Assembly: GCF_003590095.1 (NCBI RefSeq)
Contig: NC_039505.1
Coordinates: 2,356,001 to 2,420,000 of the forward strand
From: Trichoplusia ni
Lineage: Eukaryota; Arthropoda; Insecta; Lepidoptera; Noctuidae
Direction: 5' to 3'
Length of the DNA: 64,000 nucleotides
Shown in pieces: positions 40,187 to 49,786 of this stretch. Numbering within the stretch: the first letter of the stretch is position 1; each line of letters starts with the position of its first letter. The notes beneath the pieces are model-generated. The model was not told where the DNA came from. It was given only the letters and a program-made list of their open reading frames with translations, and searched no databases. Both the position numbers and the translations under genes were made by a program.

Positions 40187-43100
40187 TCAGAAGTGGGATC
40201 GGATGGGGCTAGAATTGAGCAAGAAACACCGAAATCGGATGCAGAAAAATTGCTCAATAGCATGCAAATGCTTTTATCTCGTGTTCTTGCAGCCCAACCA
40301 GCGCCAACCGTGAATACTAACCAGGCAACACTTTTGTTACCGTTTAACCCAGACGAAGCAGACTGTGACATAGATGGTTGGTGCAGAGTTACCGAAGCGA
40401 TCGTTCATAATAAGCGCTTAGAAGGAATAGATTTGCTCATGGCTCTTACTGCCTCTTTAAAAGGACGAGCAGCTACCTGTATCACTAAGTTAAACCTAGA
40501 TGAAATGTCCTGGAGTGTTGTCAAACAGGCGCTGTTAGCAAAATTCTCGAAACCAAAGCTTCTTCAGGACTATTTTGACGAGATATTGCGATTTCAAATA
40601 GGAGTTAAGGAAACGGCTTCAGAAGCTGCTCTTCGTTTATGGAATTTAATCGAAAAAATACCTAAGGCTGTGATGCCTGAAGAAGTCGTGACTGGATTTG
40701 TTATTTCTGTGCTTTGTCAGAAGGACAGCTTGATACGACGCGAACTGATTGCCCACAATATTACAACTCGCACTCAATTGTTCCGAATTCTGGGAGGTGT
40801 ATCTCTCAAGCGGCGTTCAGACGGTGGCGAAGCTAACGAGCCCGAGGCGAAGCGTTTTCGAGCCACCGAAAGGTTCACTGGCAGATGTAACTTTTGCGGA
40901 ATATCGGGACATCGTTTTGCGGAATGCCGAAAACGTCGTGACGCACTGGGATCAGTCGAGGCTCGAGACACTCCAAGCGTTTCCCGTCCGTTGGAGAAGA
41001 CAACCGATGTAACGTGCTATACTTGTGGCAAAAAGGGTCATGTGACAACTAACTGTCCCGATAAAAGAAACGGTGGTAAAGCAGCGGCCAAGGAAGTCCA
41101 CCATTGTGAACATCGTCCTTCAAGGGGCGTCTTGACAACATCTTCCGGTGAGTCTGTACCTTTTCTATTTGATAGCGGATCGTCCTGTTCTCTCGTGAAA
41201 GAAAGTTATCATGATAAGCTCTTGGGTACTGTGTGCAAAAGCCTCGTCTATCTGAGTGGCATTGGAGGCGATGATATACAGTGTACGACTCAAATTCAGA
41301 CTGATGTTAAAATTGGTGATCGCTTGATTAGTCTTCTCTTTCACGTAGTATCCGACAGTAATATATCTGAGCCTATAATTATTGGTAGAGATATCTTTGA
41401 TCAGGGGTTAGGTGTAGAAATTGATAATGATAATCTAGTTATATACTCCAAACAACAATCTAATCTTTGCGTCGCGACATCAGATCTTCCAGAGTTTTCA
41501 AAAATTGACACGGATTTGCAGGGACGGGACAAAGATATGTTGATTTCCATTTTGAGCAAATATGCGAATAACTTTATCGAGGGCATACCTACCAAGCGTG
41601 TAAAGACGGGTGTATGTGAAATTAAATTGGTAGATCCACATAAAGTTGTGCAACGATGCCCCCATAAAAGAGCGCCTATAGAAAAACAAATAATTAGGGA
41701 ACAAGTTCAGAAACTATTAGACGCAGGGGTGATTCGAGAGAGTACGTCCCCATTTGCTAGTCCTGTCGTTCTTGTGAAAAAGAAGGATAATTCCGATAGA
41801 CTGTGTGTAGATTTTAGGGAGTTAAATTCGAATACCATACCTGAACACTATCCCTTACCTCGAATCGAGGAACAAATCGACCAGCTTACGGGTGCTAATT
41901 TCTTCTCTTCATTGGATATGGCTTCTGGCTTCCACCAGATCCCTATTCATCCTGAGTCAGTGGAGAAGACAGCGTTCGTGACAAACGAAGGGCAATACGA
42001 GTATCTTGCCATGCCGTTTGGTTTGCGAAATGCCCCTTCAGTCTTTCAGAGATGTATCACTGGGGCTCTTAGTCATTTGCAAGATAAACCACTTATATAT
42101 ATAGATGACGTGTTATGCCATTCTGCTAACATTTCCGAAGGACTGAAGAACCTTGACTTTGTTTTAGGCGCGTTATCAGAAGCCGGATTTACTTTCAATA
42201 TAAAGAAATGTAAATTTATGAAACAACGAATTGACTACCTAGGATATACTGTACAATCCGGTGAGATAAGGCCCAATTCACGGAAGATTCAAGCGTTGGC
42301 AGATGCCCCTGAACCTAAATCGGCTACAAATGTCCGTCAATTCCTCGGTCTAGCCTCCTACTTTCGGAAATTTATTCCTGAATTCACACGAATAGTTGGT
42401 CCCCTGTACCCTCTTACAAAACTTAAAGGAAGAATTACATGGACCACCGAACATGAAAAGATACGGCGCAAAATTATAGGCATTCTCACGTCCGAACCGG
42501 TGCTTACTATATTCGACCCAGAACTCCCAGTGGAGCTACATACTGATGCTAGCTCGGAGGGATACGGAGCAATCCTTATACAAAAGAAAAATAATCTTCC
42601 GCACGTTGTAGAGTATTATAGCCGCCGTACAGCAGATGCGGAATCTCGTTATCATTCATACGAGTTAGAAACTCTAGCGGTCGTCAGAGCCGTAGAGCAT
42701 TTTCGCCATTATTTATATGGTAGGCGATTCGTTGTAGTTACCGACTGCAATTCACTCAAGGCGTCGAAATCGAAGAAAGACCTAACACCCCGCGTTTACC
42801 GATGGTGGGCCTATCTACAAGCCTACGACTTCGAAATAGTATACCGCGAAGGAAGTAAAATGGAGCATGCTGATTACCTGTCCCGAAACCCACTATCAGA
42901 ATCTGCCGTTCCTAGCACTTCTGTAAAACCTAAGCCTAAATCTGTCAATTATGTTGAATTACATCAGGGTTGGTTGTCAGTTGAACAGAAACGTGACGCA
43001 GAAATTCAGGATCTTATCGCGAAACATCATAATAATAGCTTTCCTGAAACAGTAGGTCAAACTTATGACGTTAGAGATGGTATACTCTACAGAAAAATAA

Positions 43101-44425
43101 CTCGTAACAAAGTGGTTTCATGGTTACCAGTAGTTCCACGATCTCTTATTTGGACACTAATTAATCATGTCCACAACGAACTGCAACATTTAGGTAGGGA
43201 CAAAACTCTAGACAAGCTGTATGAAAAATATTGGTTTCCCGATATGTCTAAGTGTGTACGAAAATTTATAGATTCATGCATCATTTGTAAGGCTTCTAAA
43301 GGTCCTTCGGGAGCTCAGCCTGTTCAGCTTCATTCGATTCCAAAAGTACCCGCGCCTTGGCACACAATTTATATAGATTTTTCGGGGAAGCTGAGCGGGA
43401 AGAGTGACCGAAAGGAGTATTGCTCGGTAATAATCGATGCCTTTACCAAATACGTTTTACTCGAACATACTTTGTCAGTCGATTCCAAGAGTGCGATAAA
43501 TGCCGTACGAAAAGCGGTATGTCTTTTTGGAGCCCCGAAAAGAATCATTGCAGACCAGGGCCGTTGCTACATTAGTTCAGATTTTAAGAGCTTTTGTCAA
43601 GAGCATAAAATAAATCTCCATTTCATTGCGACTGGTACGAGTAGGGCAAACGGCCAAGTTGAAAGAGTGATGCGTACTCTAAAGAGCCTCCTTACTATCA
43701 TTGAAAACGACCCTAACAAAGCGTGGCGTGACGAATTAGGTAATATCCAACTTGCTCTCAACAGTTCTAAATCTTCCGTTACCAAATACTCACCGTCAGA
43801 ACTAATGTTTGGAATTCGTTCTAATTCTTTAGGAATGTCTAAGTTGAACGCTGATAACGTAGATCATGAGGTTCGCTTAGATTTAGATTCGATAAGAACT
43901 GATGCATCAGCTAACATTTGCAAAGCTGCTGAATCTGATACTCTTCGGTTTAATCGTGGTCGGGCCAAAATAAGACCTTTCTCTAAAGGAGACTTCGTAT
44001 TTATTAAAAATTGTGAACGGAATAAAACAAAATTGGATAGGAAGTTTCGAGGTCCATATGTTATAGTAGAAATACTTGAGAACGATCGCTATGAACTTAA
44101 AAGTTTAGATGGTTCTCAGAGAACTTATAAATACTCTCACGAGAATTTGCGCGCAGTACCCCAGGGACATACCGGTCTGATCGAAATAGCTTCTAGTCTT
44201 TTAAATTGTGAAGAGGCCGAGACGGCGTCGGAAGACGGAGAAAGCATAAGCAATTTAAATCATGTCAACGATAACTCTGACACCTTGACCGTTTGCTCAA
44301 ACACTGTTTCCGCTGATTCGAGGACTCTCACAGCAGGCTCAGACACTCTCAGTACATGCTCAGATCCTGAAACTTGGGATATATTGCACGAAGCTGAAAT
44401 TCATGCGGAACAAGACGATTCATAG
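40154..44425 (+). CDS. Gag-Pol polyprotein of Gypsy element 2 (1,423 aa, single frame)
   Basis: Start ATG lies in the 5' LTR and the first 11 codons are LTR-encoded. Gag: capsid-like helices at 70-215, then two CCHC zinc knuckles (C-x2-C-x4-H-x4-C at about 245-258 and 288-301). Protease DSGS is at 340-343, reverse transcriptase with YIDD at 649-652, and RNase H with TDAS at 797-800. Integrase has an HHCC finger (about 1005-1045) and the catalytic D,D,E region (ADQGR; GQVERV). The C terminus (from about 1360) is acidic with a repeated SDTLT/SNTVS/SDTLS pattern of unknown role. Gag and Pol are fused in one frame with no frameshift or stop between them, so product ratio must be set otherwise. 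Codon use is more AT-rich than in Gypsy element 1. Confidence 0.93.
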   Translation: MSSDEGPPAPSSEVGSDGARIEQETPKSDAEKLLNSMQMLLSRVLAAQPAPTVNTNQATLLLPFNPDEADCDIDGWCRVTEAIVHNKRLEGIDLLMALTASLKGRAATCITKLNLDEMSWSVVKQALLAKFSKPKLLQDYFDEILRFQIGVKETASEAALRLWNLIEKIPKAVMPEEVVTGFVISVLCQKDSLIRRELIAHNITTRTQLFRILGGVSLKRRSDGGEANEPEAKRFRATERFTGRCNFCGISGHRFAECRKRRDALGSVEARDTPSVSRPLEKTTDVTCYTCGKKGHVTTNCPDKRNGGKAAAKEVHHCEHRPSRGVLTTSSGESVPFLFDSGSSCSLVKESYHDKLLGTVCKSLVYLSGIGGDDIQCTTQIQTDVKIGDRLISLLFHVVSDSNISEPIIIGRDIFDQGLGVEIDNDNLVIYSKQQSNLCVATSDLPEFSKIDTDLQGRDKDMLISILSKYANNFIEGIPTKRVKTGVCEIKLVDPHKVVQRCPHKRAPIEKQIIREQVQKLLDAGVIRESTSPFASPVVLVKKKDNSDRLCVDFRELNSNTIPEHYPLPRIEEQIDQLTGANFFSSLDMASGFHQIPIHPESVEKTAFVTNEGQYEYLAMPFGLRNAPSVFQRCITGALSHLQDKPLIYIDDVLCHSANISEGLKNLDFVLGALSEAGFTFNIKKCKFMKQRIDYLGYTVQSGEIRPNSRKIQALADAPEPKSATNVRQFLGLASYFRKFIPEFTRIVGPLYPLTKLKGRITWTTEHEKIRRKIIGILTSEPVLTIFDPELPVELHTDASSEGYGAILIQKKNNLPHVVEYYSRRTADAESRYHSYELETLAVVRAVEHFRHYLYGRRFVVVTDCNSLKASKSKKDLTPRVYRWWAYLQAYDFEIVYREGSKMEHADYLSRNPLSESAVPSTSVKPKPKSVNYVELHQGWLSVEQKRDAEIQDLIAKHHNNSFPETVGQTYDVRDGILYRKITRNKVVSWLPVVPRSLIWTLINHVHNELQHLGRDKTLDKLYEKYWFPDMSKCVRKFIDSCIICKASKGPSGAQPVQLHSIPKVPAPWHTIYIDFSGKLSGKSDRKEYCSVIIDAFTKYVLLEHTLSVDSKSAINAVRKAVCLFGAPKRIIADQGRCYISSDFKSFCQEHKINLHFIATGTSRANGQVERVMRTLKSLLTIIENDPNKAWRDELGNIQLALNSSKSSVTKYSPSELMFGIRSNSLGMSKLNADNVDHEVRLDLDSIRTDASANICKAAESDTLRFNRGRAKIRPFSKGDFVFIKNCERNKTKLDRKFRGPYVIVEILENDRYELKSLDGSQRTYKYSHENLRAVPQGHTGLIEIASSLLNCEEAETASEDGESISNLNHVNDNSDTLTVCSNTVSADSRTLTAGSDTLSTCSDPETWDILHEAEIHAEQDDS
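40187..40202 (+). other. Probable primer binding site, tRNA-Leu-like, inside the coding frame
   Basis: tcagaagtgggat follows the LTR at once and resembles the complement of the acceptor/T-arm side of a tRNA-Leu 3' end (without CCA), a primer type used by some Gypsy elements such as mdg3/micropia. These bases are also codons of the gag frame. Confidence 0.5.
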
Positions 44426-44467
44426 TCGTAGGTAAGTGGAGCGACTGGTAAGAATCCCTTTCCTGCC

Positions 44468-44660
44468 AAATAGTCAGACGAAACACGTCGTCCGAGTCAG
44501 TATCAGATTGACTTGTCTTTGTGCCTTTGTTCTATAAGACGAAATATGTCGTCCGAGTCAGAGCCCTTTAAGTTGACTGACTTGTTCTGGATGTTTTGCA
44601 GATTATGGTAAGACGAATATTGTCGTCCGGGTCACATCCACTAAAGGATTGACTTGTCTA
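44468..44660 (+). repeat. Three diverged direct repeats downstream of gag-pol
   Basis: The phrase agacgaaacacgtcgtccga recurs with changes at about 44472, 44536 and 44612, each followed after a variable gap by gacttgt. Each core contains a small inverted repeat (gacga...tcgtc) able to form a hairpin. They lie between the stop codon and the 3' LTR, where packaging or RNA-export elements are found in other retroelements. The function here is unknown. Confidence 0.75.
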
Positions 44661-44879
44661 GTAGCACCATTCGTTAACAGTTAACTTATATGCTGTGTAA
44701 GTGACGAGGCTGTGTCATCTGGCTTAATTGTTACGAGACACTCGCCTTAAGTCTTAAGTATCATATCGCATTGTGATAATTGTAATTAGTCGTCCGTCAG
44801 GATGCCGAACGGCCTATGTACGATTGCAACTCATTGTTTCAGAGAATCGCCCGAGGACGGTCGAATGTCAGTCCGGCCG

Positions 44880-45207
44880 TGACGGCGCATCCGTCAACAT
44901 CGGACATCAGGTTGACTTTTAGCTGTCAAAGTCAGCCTAGCGAAGCGTGACTGTCGATGGTGGGGAGGACGGCCATCTTAGCACATTGTTGTTCGAGACG
45001 GCGCCCGCGCACCACGCTTGTGGCGAATCGCTTGAGGTCGTGTTGCTTATCAAGACAGTGTATTTCGATTATTAATTCCCGTGCTGATTAAATTGCGGTG
45101 ACTATAACAAGGGCTTGTGATTTTCTCTGCCCACACCTACCTGCCTAACTACCTACCTACATACATCATACGAGATGAGTTCTGATGAAGGCCCTCCTGC
45201 CCCTTCA
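44880..45207 (+). repeat. 3' LTR of Gypsy element 2
   Basis: Matches the 5' LTR with three visible differences. It also contains the coding start (ATG at 45175) as a consequence of LTR duplication. The sequence before it (gtcagtccggccg) is not clearly purine-rich, so the polypurine tract is not obvious. Confidence 0.93.
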
Positions 45208-45399
45208 TACTTATTTGCTAAAATAATAAACATACTACCCACAACGCTGTCCGCAGATTACAATACTGAATAGCTGTTAATAATGACGTATTTGTGCTGC
45301 ATAGATATTTAAAATTCTAAACTTACAAATTTACATAAAACAAAACAAACTACTACATAATCATACGAAATTGTAATAAGTTTTGCTCATATCATCTTT

Positions 45400-46886
45400 T
45401 CAAATCTTATCATTTAGAATTGAAATTATTGTACTTCTAAAAACATTTCTACTGAGAAACATAATTTCAACCGAGCCGAACTGCTCATTATATTTGTCAA
45501 CCAATCTGTGCAGCGGTGAGCGAACGCCAGAGTTGATGTGACAGAAATCGGTAGCAAACAAATGTCTGGAGCGAACCTCCTGACCTTGCACTGTGCGAGG
45601 GACCAGGTAGCACAAACTGTTTACAAGATCAATACAGTCAAACTTGTTGCGGCATATACTGAACAAAGTCATCATTTCGAGGAAAGTGCGTCTTGATTGT
45701 AGGGATAACATATTATATGTATGTTTTCAGTAGGGATAGATAGGGTATTTTTTGCGAAAACATCTGTAGTGCATAGCACGTAGGTATTTGCGTTGTACTG
45801 ACTCTAATATTTCGACATATTTATTGTAAAGAGGATTCCAAATAGGTACTGCATACTCTAACTGCGGCCGTATAATAGATTTATATAAATGTAAGTAAGA
45901 AGAGGGACGATGAAATTCTCTGGATGCCCGCATTACAAAGCCAAACATTTCATAAGCTCTAATAACAATTTTATCCACGTGCGCATCCAGATGTAGTTTA
46001 GAATCTAACTGAACACCGAGATCACAATGAGAAGTTACGTTATTTATGACAGCAATGCCAAAACTGTAATTAAATTTGGTAGCACGTTTCTTTTTAGTAA
46101 ATATGATACTATGGCATTTGGAAAGGCTGAGGTGAAGTTTATTTAAAGTGCAGTAATCCAAAAATCTGTCGAGATCCATCTGTAGGTCAATACAGTCAGA
46201 TAAAGTCGAGATATTTTATATATTTTTAAGTCGTCCGCGTACAGAAGAAATTTTGGGTTTTGAAAACAATCTGTGACGTCATTAATGAATAAAAAAGGTC
46301 CTAAAATGGATCCTTGCGGAACGCCAGAAGTAACGGAAATCGACTCAGATTCGTATCCATCAATCATTACCTTTTGAGTCCTATTAGTGGCATAGGATAC
46401 AAACCACCGGAGTAGATCTCCTCTAATACCGTTAAACGCAATCTTGTTGAGAAGCAATCTTTGATCCACTTTATCAAATGCCTTCTGGATGTCAGTGTAT
46501 ACCACATCAATTTGCTGTCTATTATCAATACTTTTGAAAAGATGTGATGTGAAAATGAGGAGGTTACTAACGCATGACCTATCTTTTAAAAAGCCGTGCT
46601 GTTCATTTGAAATGACACGGCGCATGACATACCTCGTTATGCACAAGTTTTTCAAAAAGTTTAGAGAGTCCTGATAACAACGAGATTGGGCGGTACGTAG
46701 ACACATCATTTCTTGAACCACACTTGTGAATCGGAACAATATTCGCGCATTTCCACACATCCGGGAATACTCCCTTTGTAATACATTTATTAAATAATAT
46801 GTTCAAAGGAAGACAGAGTGTATTGCAAGTATTTTTTAGAAAGATTGGGGGAATGCCGTCAGGCCCTGGTCCTTTAGAAGCGTCTA
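45400..46886 (-). pseudogene. LINE family 3 ORF2, reverse transcriptase and C terminus
   Basis: Pieces: 46603-46886 (KGPGPDGIP, YRPISLLSGLSK), 46143-46660 (DIQKAFDKVD, SGVPQGSILGP, YADDLKIY), 45727-46179 (LHLSLSKCHSI, LEYAVPIWNP) and 45400-45711 (C terminus). Frames change near 46640, 46190 and 45720. Motif spacing fits the Jockey/CR1 group of LINEs. The start of this part joins the endonuclease part beyond the Penelope insertion. Confidence 0.8.
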
Positions 46887-46889
46887 ATG

Positions 46890-48750
46890 AAACTACTTTT
46901 ACGGATTTTATCGCGGTTTAATGTTTGATTTTAGTTCCCGACGTTTCGACACCTTTGCAGATATCATGGTCACGGGCAGACTGACATGGTTTTCGTCTTG
47001 ACAGGAGATGTTGCTCGTTCTACCTTCATATTTTAATTAATTATTTGTGGTCCGACCTACGCAGTATGAGCTCACTGTGTCGTGATGTCTTGCAGCGCTA
47101 CTCTTGGGTTTAGCCTTGAGTTTTTGTATTATTGGGTCCCAAGGTGTAAAAAATAAACTAAACAGATATCATAATAGAAAAAAATAAATACAGACTAAAA
47201 TCGACTTAATAGATAAATATTCCTTGGCAAAACTCGGGAAGCCTCTCGCGCAGATTTGGTTCAATCCATGCCAAATATGTGAGTGTCTAGAAAATATGTG
47301 AGAATCTAGACTTAATGCTTCGTAGTGTTTCTTAACCAAGGCGGTGGTGGTTGTTAACACCTTCTTGGTAAGATCAGTTTTCACTGGTTTATATGTACTT
47401 GCGTCCGACGATAGATCTTCTATTTTTGCATTGTAGTCTGATGTATCCATGATAACCGTAGCGTTTCCCTTATCTGCACGGAGTATAGTTACATCTTGTC
47501 TGATCTTGAGGTTCTTTAAAGCGAGATGTTCGACTTTTAGGAGGTTTGGTTTGGGCACTACACTTCGACGTAGAACAGATGATATATCTTGGCGTATCGC
47601 CTCCAAATCTTCTTTCCTCACGTTATTGCTGAACAGGCAAGTCTCAACATTGCCAATAATGTCCTCGTACGGTATTCTACGCGGTGTTACAGCGAAATTT
47701 AAACCTTTTTTTAGTACTTGCACGGTCGGTGGATCTTACGTTTGTTTTGACAGATTCATAACTGCGCGTGATTGGTTGAAGTTTGGCGGGCGCGTTCCGT
47801 TTTCGTTTATTGTTTTGTTTGACGCGTTCGATTTTGATTTTAATTTTTCATATTTATTTATTAAGTTTTGTTTGCTTGCGGGATATTTGGTGTTTTCGCG
47901 CTTGTTTAGTTTTTCGAAGCATGTATCAAAATCGAAAGTTGATAAAACTGTTTTCAAATCATTAGTCACGATCTCAACGGTTTTGTTTAAATTTTGTAGG
48001 TCGGAACGAGTTTCGTGAATTTTTAGTACGAGTAACTTATTGCTTGCCTGATGGAGTATCTTGGCGCTCCCTCGTATGTCTTTCTTAGGTGATATCTTGA
48101 GACTCGTTGGGATGAGATTGCGGTCACGGCATCTCTTCAAGAATGCTAAAGATGTTGTATATCTTGCGCGCTTAGTCTTGAGATCTTCCAACCGGCGTAT
48201 TTTGTTTGCTATGTCCAGTCCGTACTAGGTTACATAGTGGTTTCTTAGGTTTACGCGAATGTTAGACATTGAAATGAAACTAGTTTTACGGATTTTATCG
48301 CGGTTTAATGTTTGATTTTAGTTCCCGACGTTTCGACACCTTTGCAGATATCATGGTCACGGGCAGACTGACATGGTGTTCGTCTTGACAGGAGATATTG
48401 CTCGTTCTCTCTCATATTTTAATTAATTATTTGTGGTCCGACCTACGCAGTATGAGCCCACTGTTTCGTGATATCTTGCAGCGCTGCTCTTGGGTTTAGC
48501 CTTGAGTTTTTGTGTTATTGGGTCTCAAGTAGGTGATATCTTCCAGCCATCTTCTCTATTGAAATTAGGGTGTTTTTTAATCTCAATAGCCTCGCGAAAC
48601 ATCCTAGGTAGGAATTTGGATTCGTTAGCGAGGATCTGCGGTTGATCAAATCTAATATAATGGTTGGAGCCTTCAGCATGTTCGGCGACTGCAGAACATG
48701 CTGTCAATGTTGTTCAATGTCTAACATTCGCGTAAACCTAAGAAACCACT
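46890..48750 (-). mobile_element. Penelope-like insertion 2 (rearranged, two partial copies)
   Basis: Left portion: a 3' end (46890-47145), about 140 bp of unrelated sequence, then the N-terminal half of a Penelope gene (47290-48191). Right portion: a second 3' end (48236-48700) finishing with an inverted copy of the 37-bp terminal phrase. Flanks aagcgtctaatg (46878-46889) and aagcatcttatg (48751-48762) look like a 12-bp target duplication with two changes. Length of duplication equals that of the other Penelope insertion. Confidence 0.78.
47290..48191 (-). pseudogene. Penelope-like ORF, N-terminal half only
   Basis: Frames 47736-48191 and 47290-47723 encode the N-terminal domain. The first part (MEDLKTKRARYTTSLAFLKR) is absent from the copy at 27.9-29.9 kb, so it shows the true start of the family. 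The second runs from VLKKGLNFAVTPRR to SEALSL-type residues. A stop separates them (cttacg at about 47737). The RT palm and the nuclease are lost, replaced by unrelated bases at 47146-47289. Confidence 0.78.
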
Positions 48751-48815
48751 AAGCATCTTATGACTTTAGTTCTCTCTTTATGTCATGAATCTATCAAAAT
48801 AAATATTGGTCAGAT

Positions 48816-49786
48816 TTATATTGCTGTCGGGACTAGGTGGCGGCGGTTACCATGAAGTGGGGTCAAACGTTGATACTTCATAAACAGATTGGAAAAAAAT
48901 TGAAAAAAAATTGCAAGTAGTAGATGGGTCGTTAGAGGACTGTTGTAGATAGAAGACAGAAGATGGGATACTATTAGTTGCTTTGCGACTCGAAACATAT
49001 GACCAAAATGCTTTAATATTGGTAGCCACACTATCTTCCACTGAGTTAATGTACCTTTTGTAGCACATATCGGCTTCTTTCTTAAATTTTGCTCTATAAA
49101 TAGGGAACAATTTGTAGTCGCAAATACTTCCATACTTTTTCCACTTAGTCCATGCACGTGTTTTCATTTTGTATGTATATAAAAGAGTTTTAGAGAACCA
49201 ATTGGGAAAGTTACGATCTTTGGGTGTGTACGTTGGTGTGTGTGATTTGTTTATTTTACAGATCGATTCATAAAAAAGTGAGACTGCTTCATTTGGAGGT
49301 AAATCATCCAGCACGCGATGCCAGTCAGTATTCACAATGTCATTGTTTATCTCAGTGTAGTTTGCTTTATAGTAATTGAATGAGTTCCGAATTTTTTGTT
49401 TAGGTGTTTGAGTCCCTTTTTCGAATGGTAACATTACATAAAAGGCTGGATGATGGGTATCAATAGGCAAAAGCGGAATATGAACAATATGAGATACAGC
49501 GTGTCTGTTGCAGAAAAATAAATCGAGAATACGGTTATTGCAATAAGTAAAGCAGTTGTATTGATTCATATCGAGTTCTGAGCAAAAATTTAATCAATGT
49601 CGACTAATATTGGAATAAGCACTCTCTGTGGAACAAGTCACATAAAATGTTGAATTAATCCATTTAATTTCTGGTAGATTAAAATCGCCAGTCAAAACAA
49701 TGTTGTCCACGCAGGGGTTGTCAACTAATAATGATGAAGAGTTAATGAAATCAATATAGATCTTTTCTGAAGTATTAGTCATTTTT
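48816..49786 (-). pseudogene. LINE family 3 endonuclease (C-terminal part) and linker
   Basis: 49594-49786 carries LTGDFNLPEIKW, the GDFN metal-site motif of APE-type endonuclease. 48847-49569 carries NRILDLFFCN and the DTHHPA site, then a long linker (WFSKTLLYTYKMKTRAWTKW). A frame break lies near 49580. The N-terminal endonuclease part is on the far side of the 49.8-51.4 kb insertion. Confidence 0.75.

Larger units (their letters stand above)
39859..45207 (+). mobile_element. Gypsy (Ty3) LTR retrotransposon, element 2 (intact-looking)
   Basis: 5,349 bp with 328-bp LTRs at 39859-40186 and 44880-45207 (TG...CA ends, three visible differences). Flanked by a 4-bp duplication, TACT, at 39855-39858 and 45208-45211. 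One long gag-pol frame of 1,423 codons shows no stops. The leader is very short because the primer site lies within the coding frame. Together with the intact frame, this is the only element here with no visible inactivating change. It lies between a family 2 LINE fragment and a family 3 LINE. Confidence 0.93.

Noticed and set aside
44468..44660. CRISPR-like direct repeats
   Set aside because: Only three diverged copies with unequal spacing inside an LTR retrotransposon of an animal genome.
47449..48018. Plus-strand 189-codon frame
   Set aside because: It is the antisense of the Penelope N-terminal frame on the minus strand, with no domain of its own. The same applies to 29487-29927.
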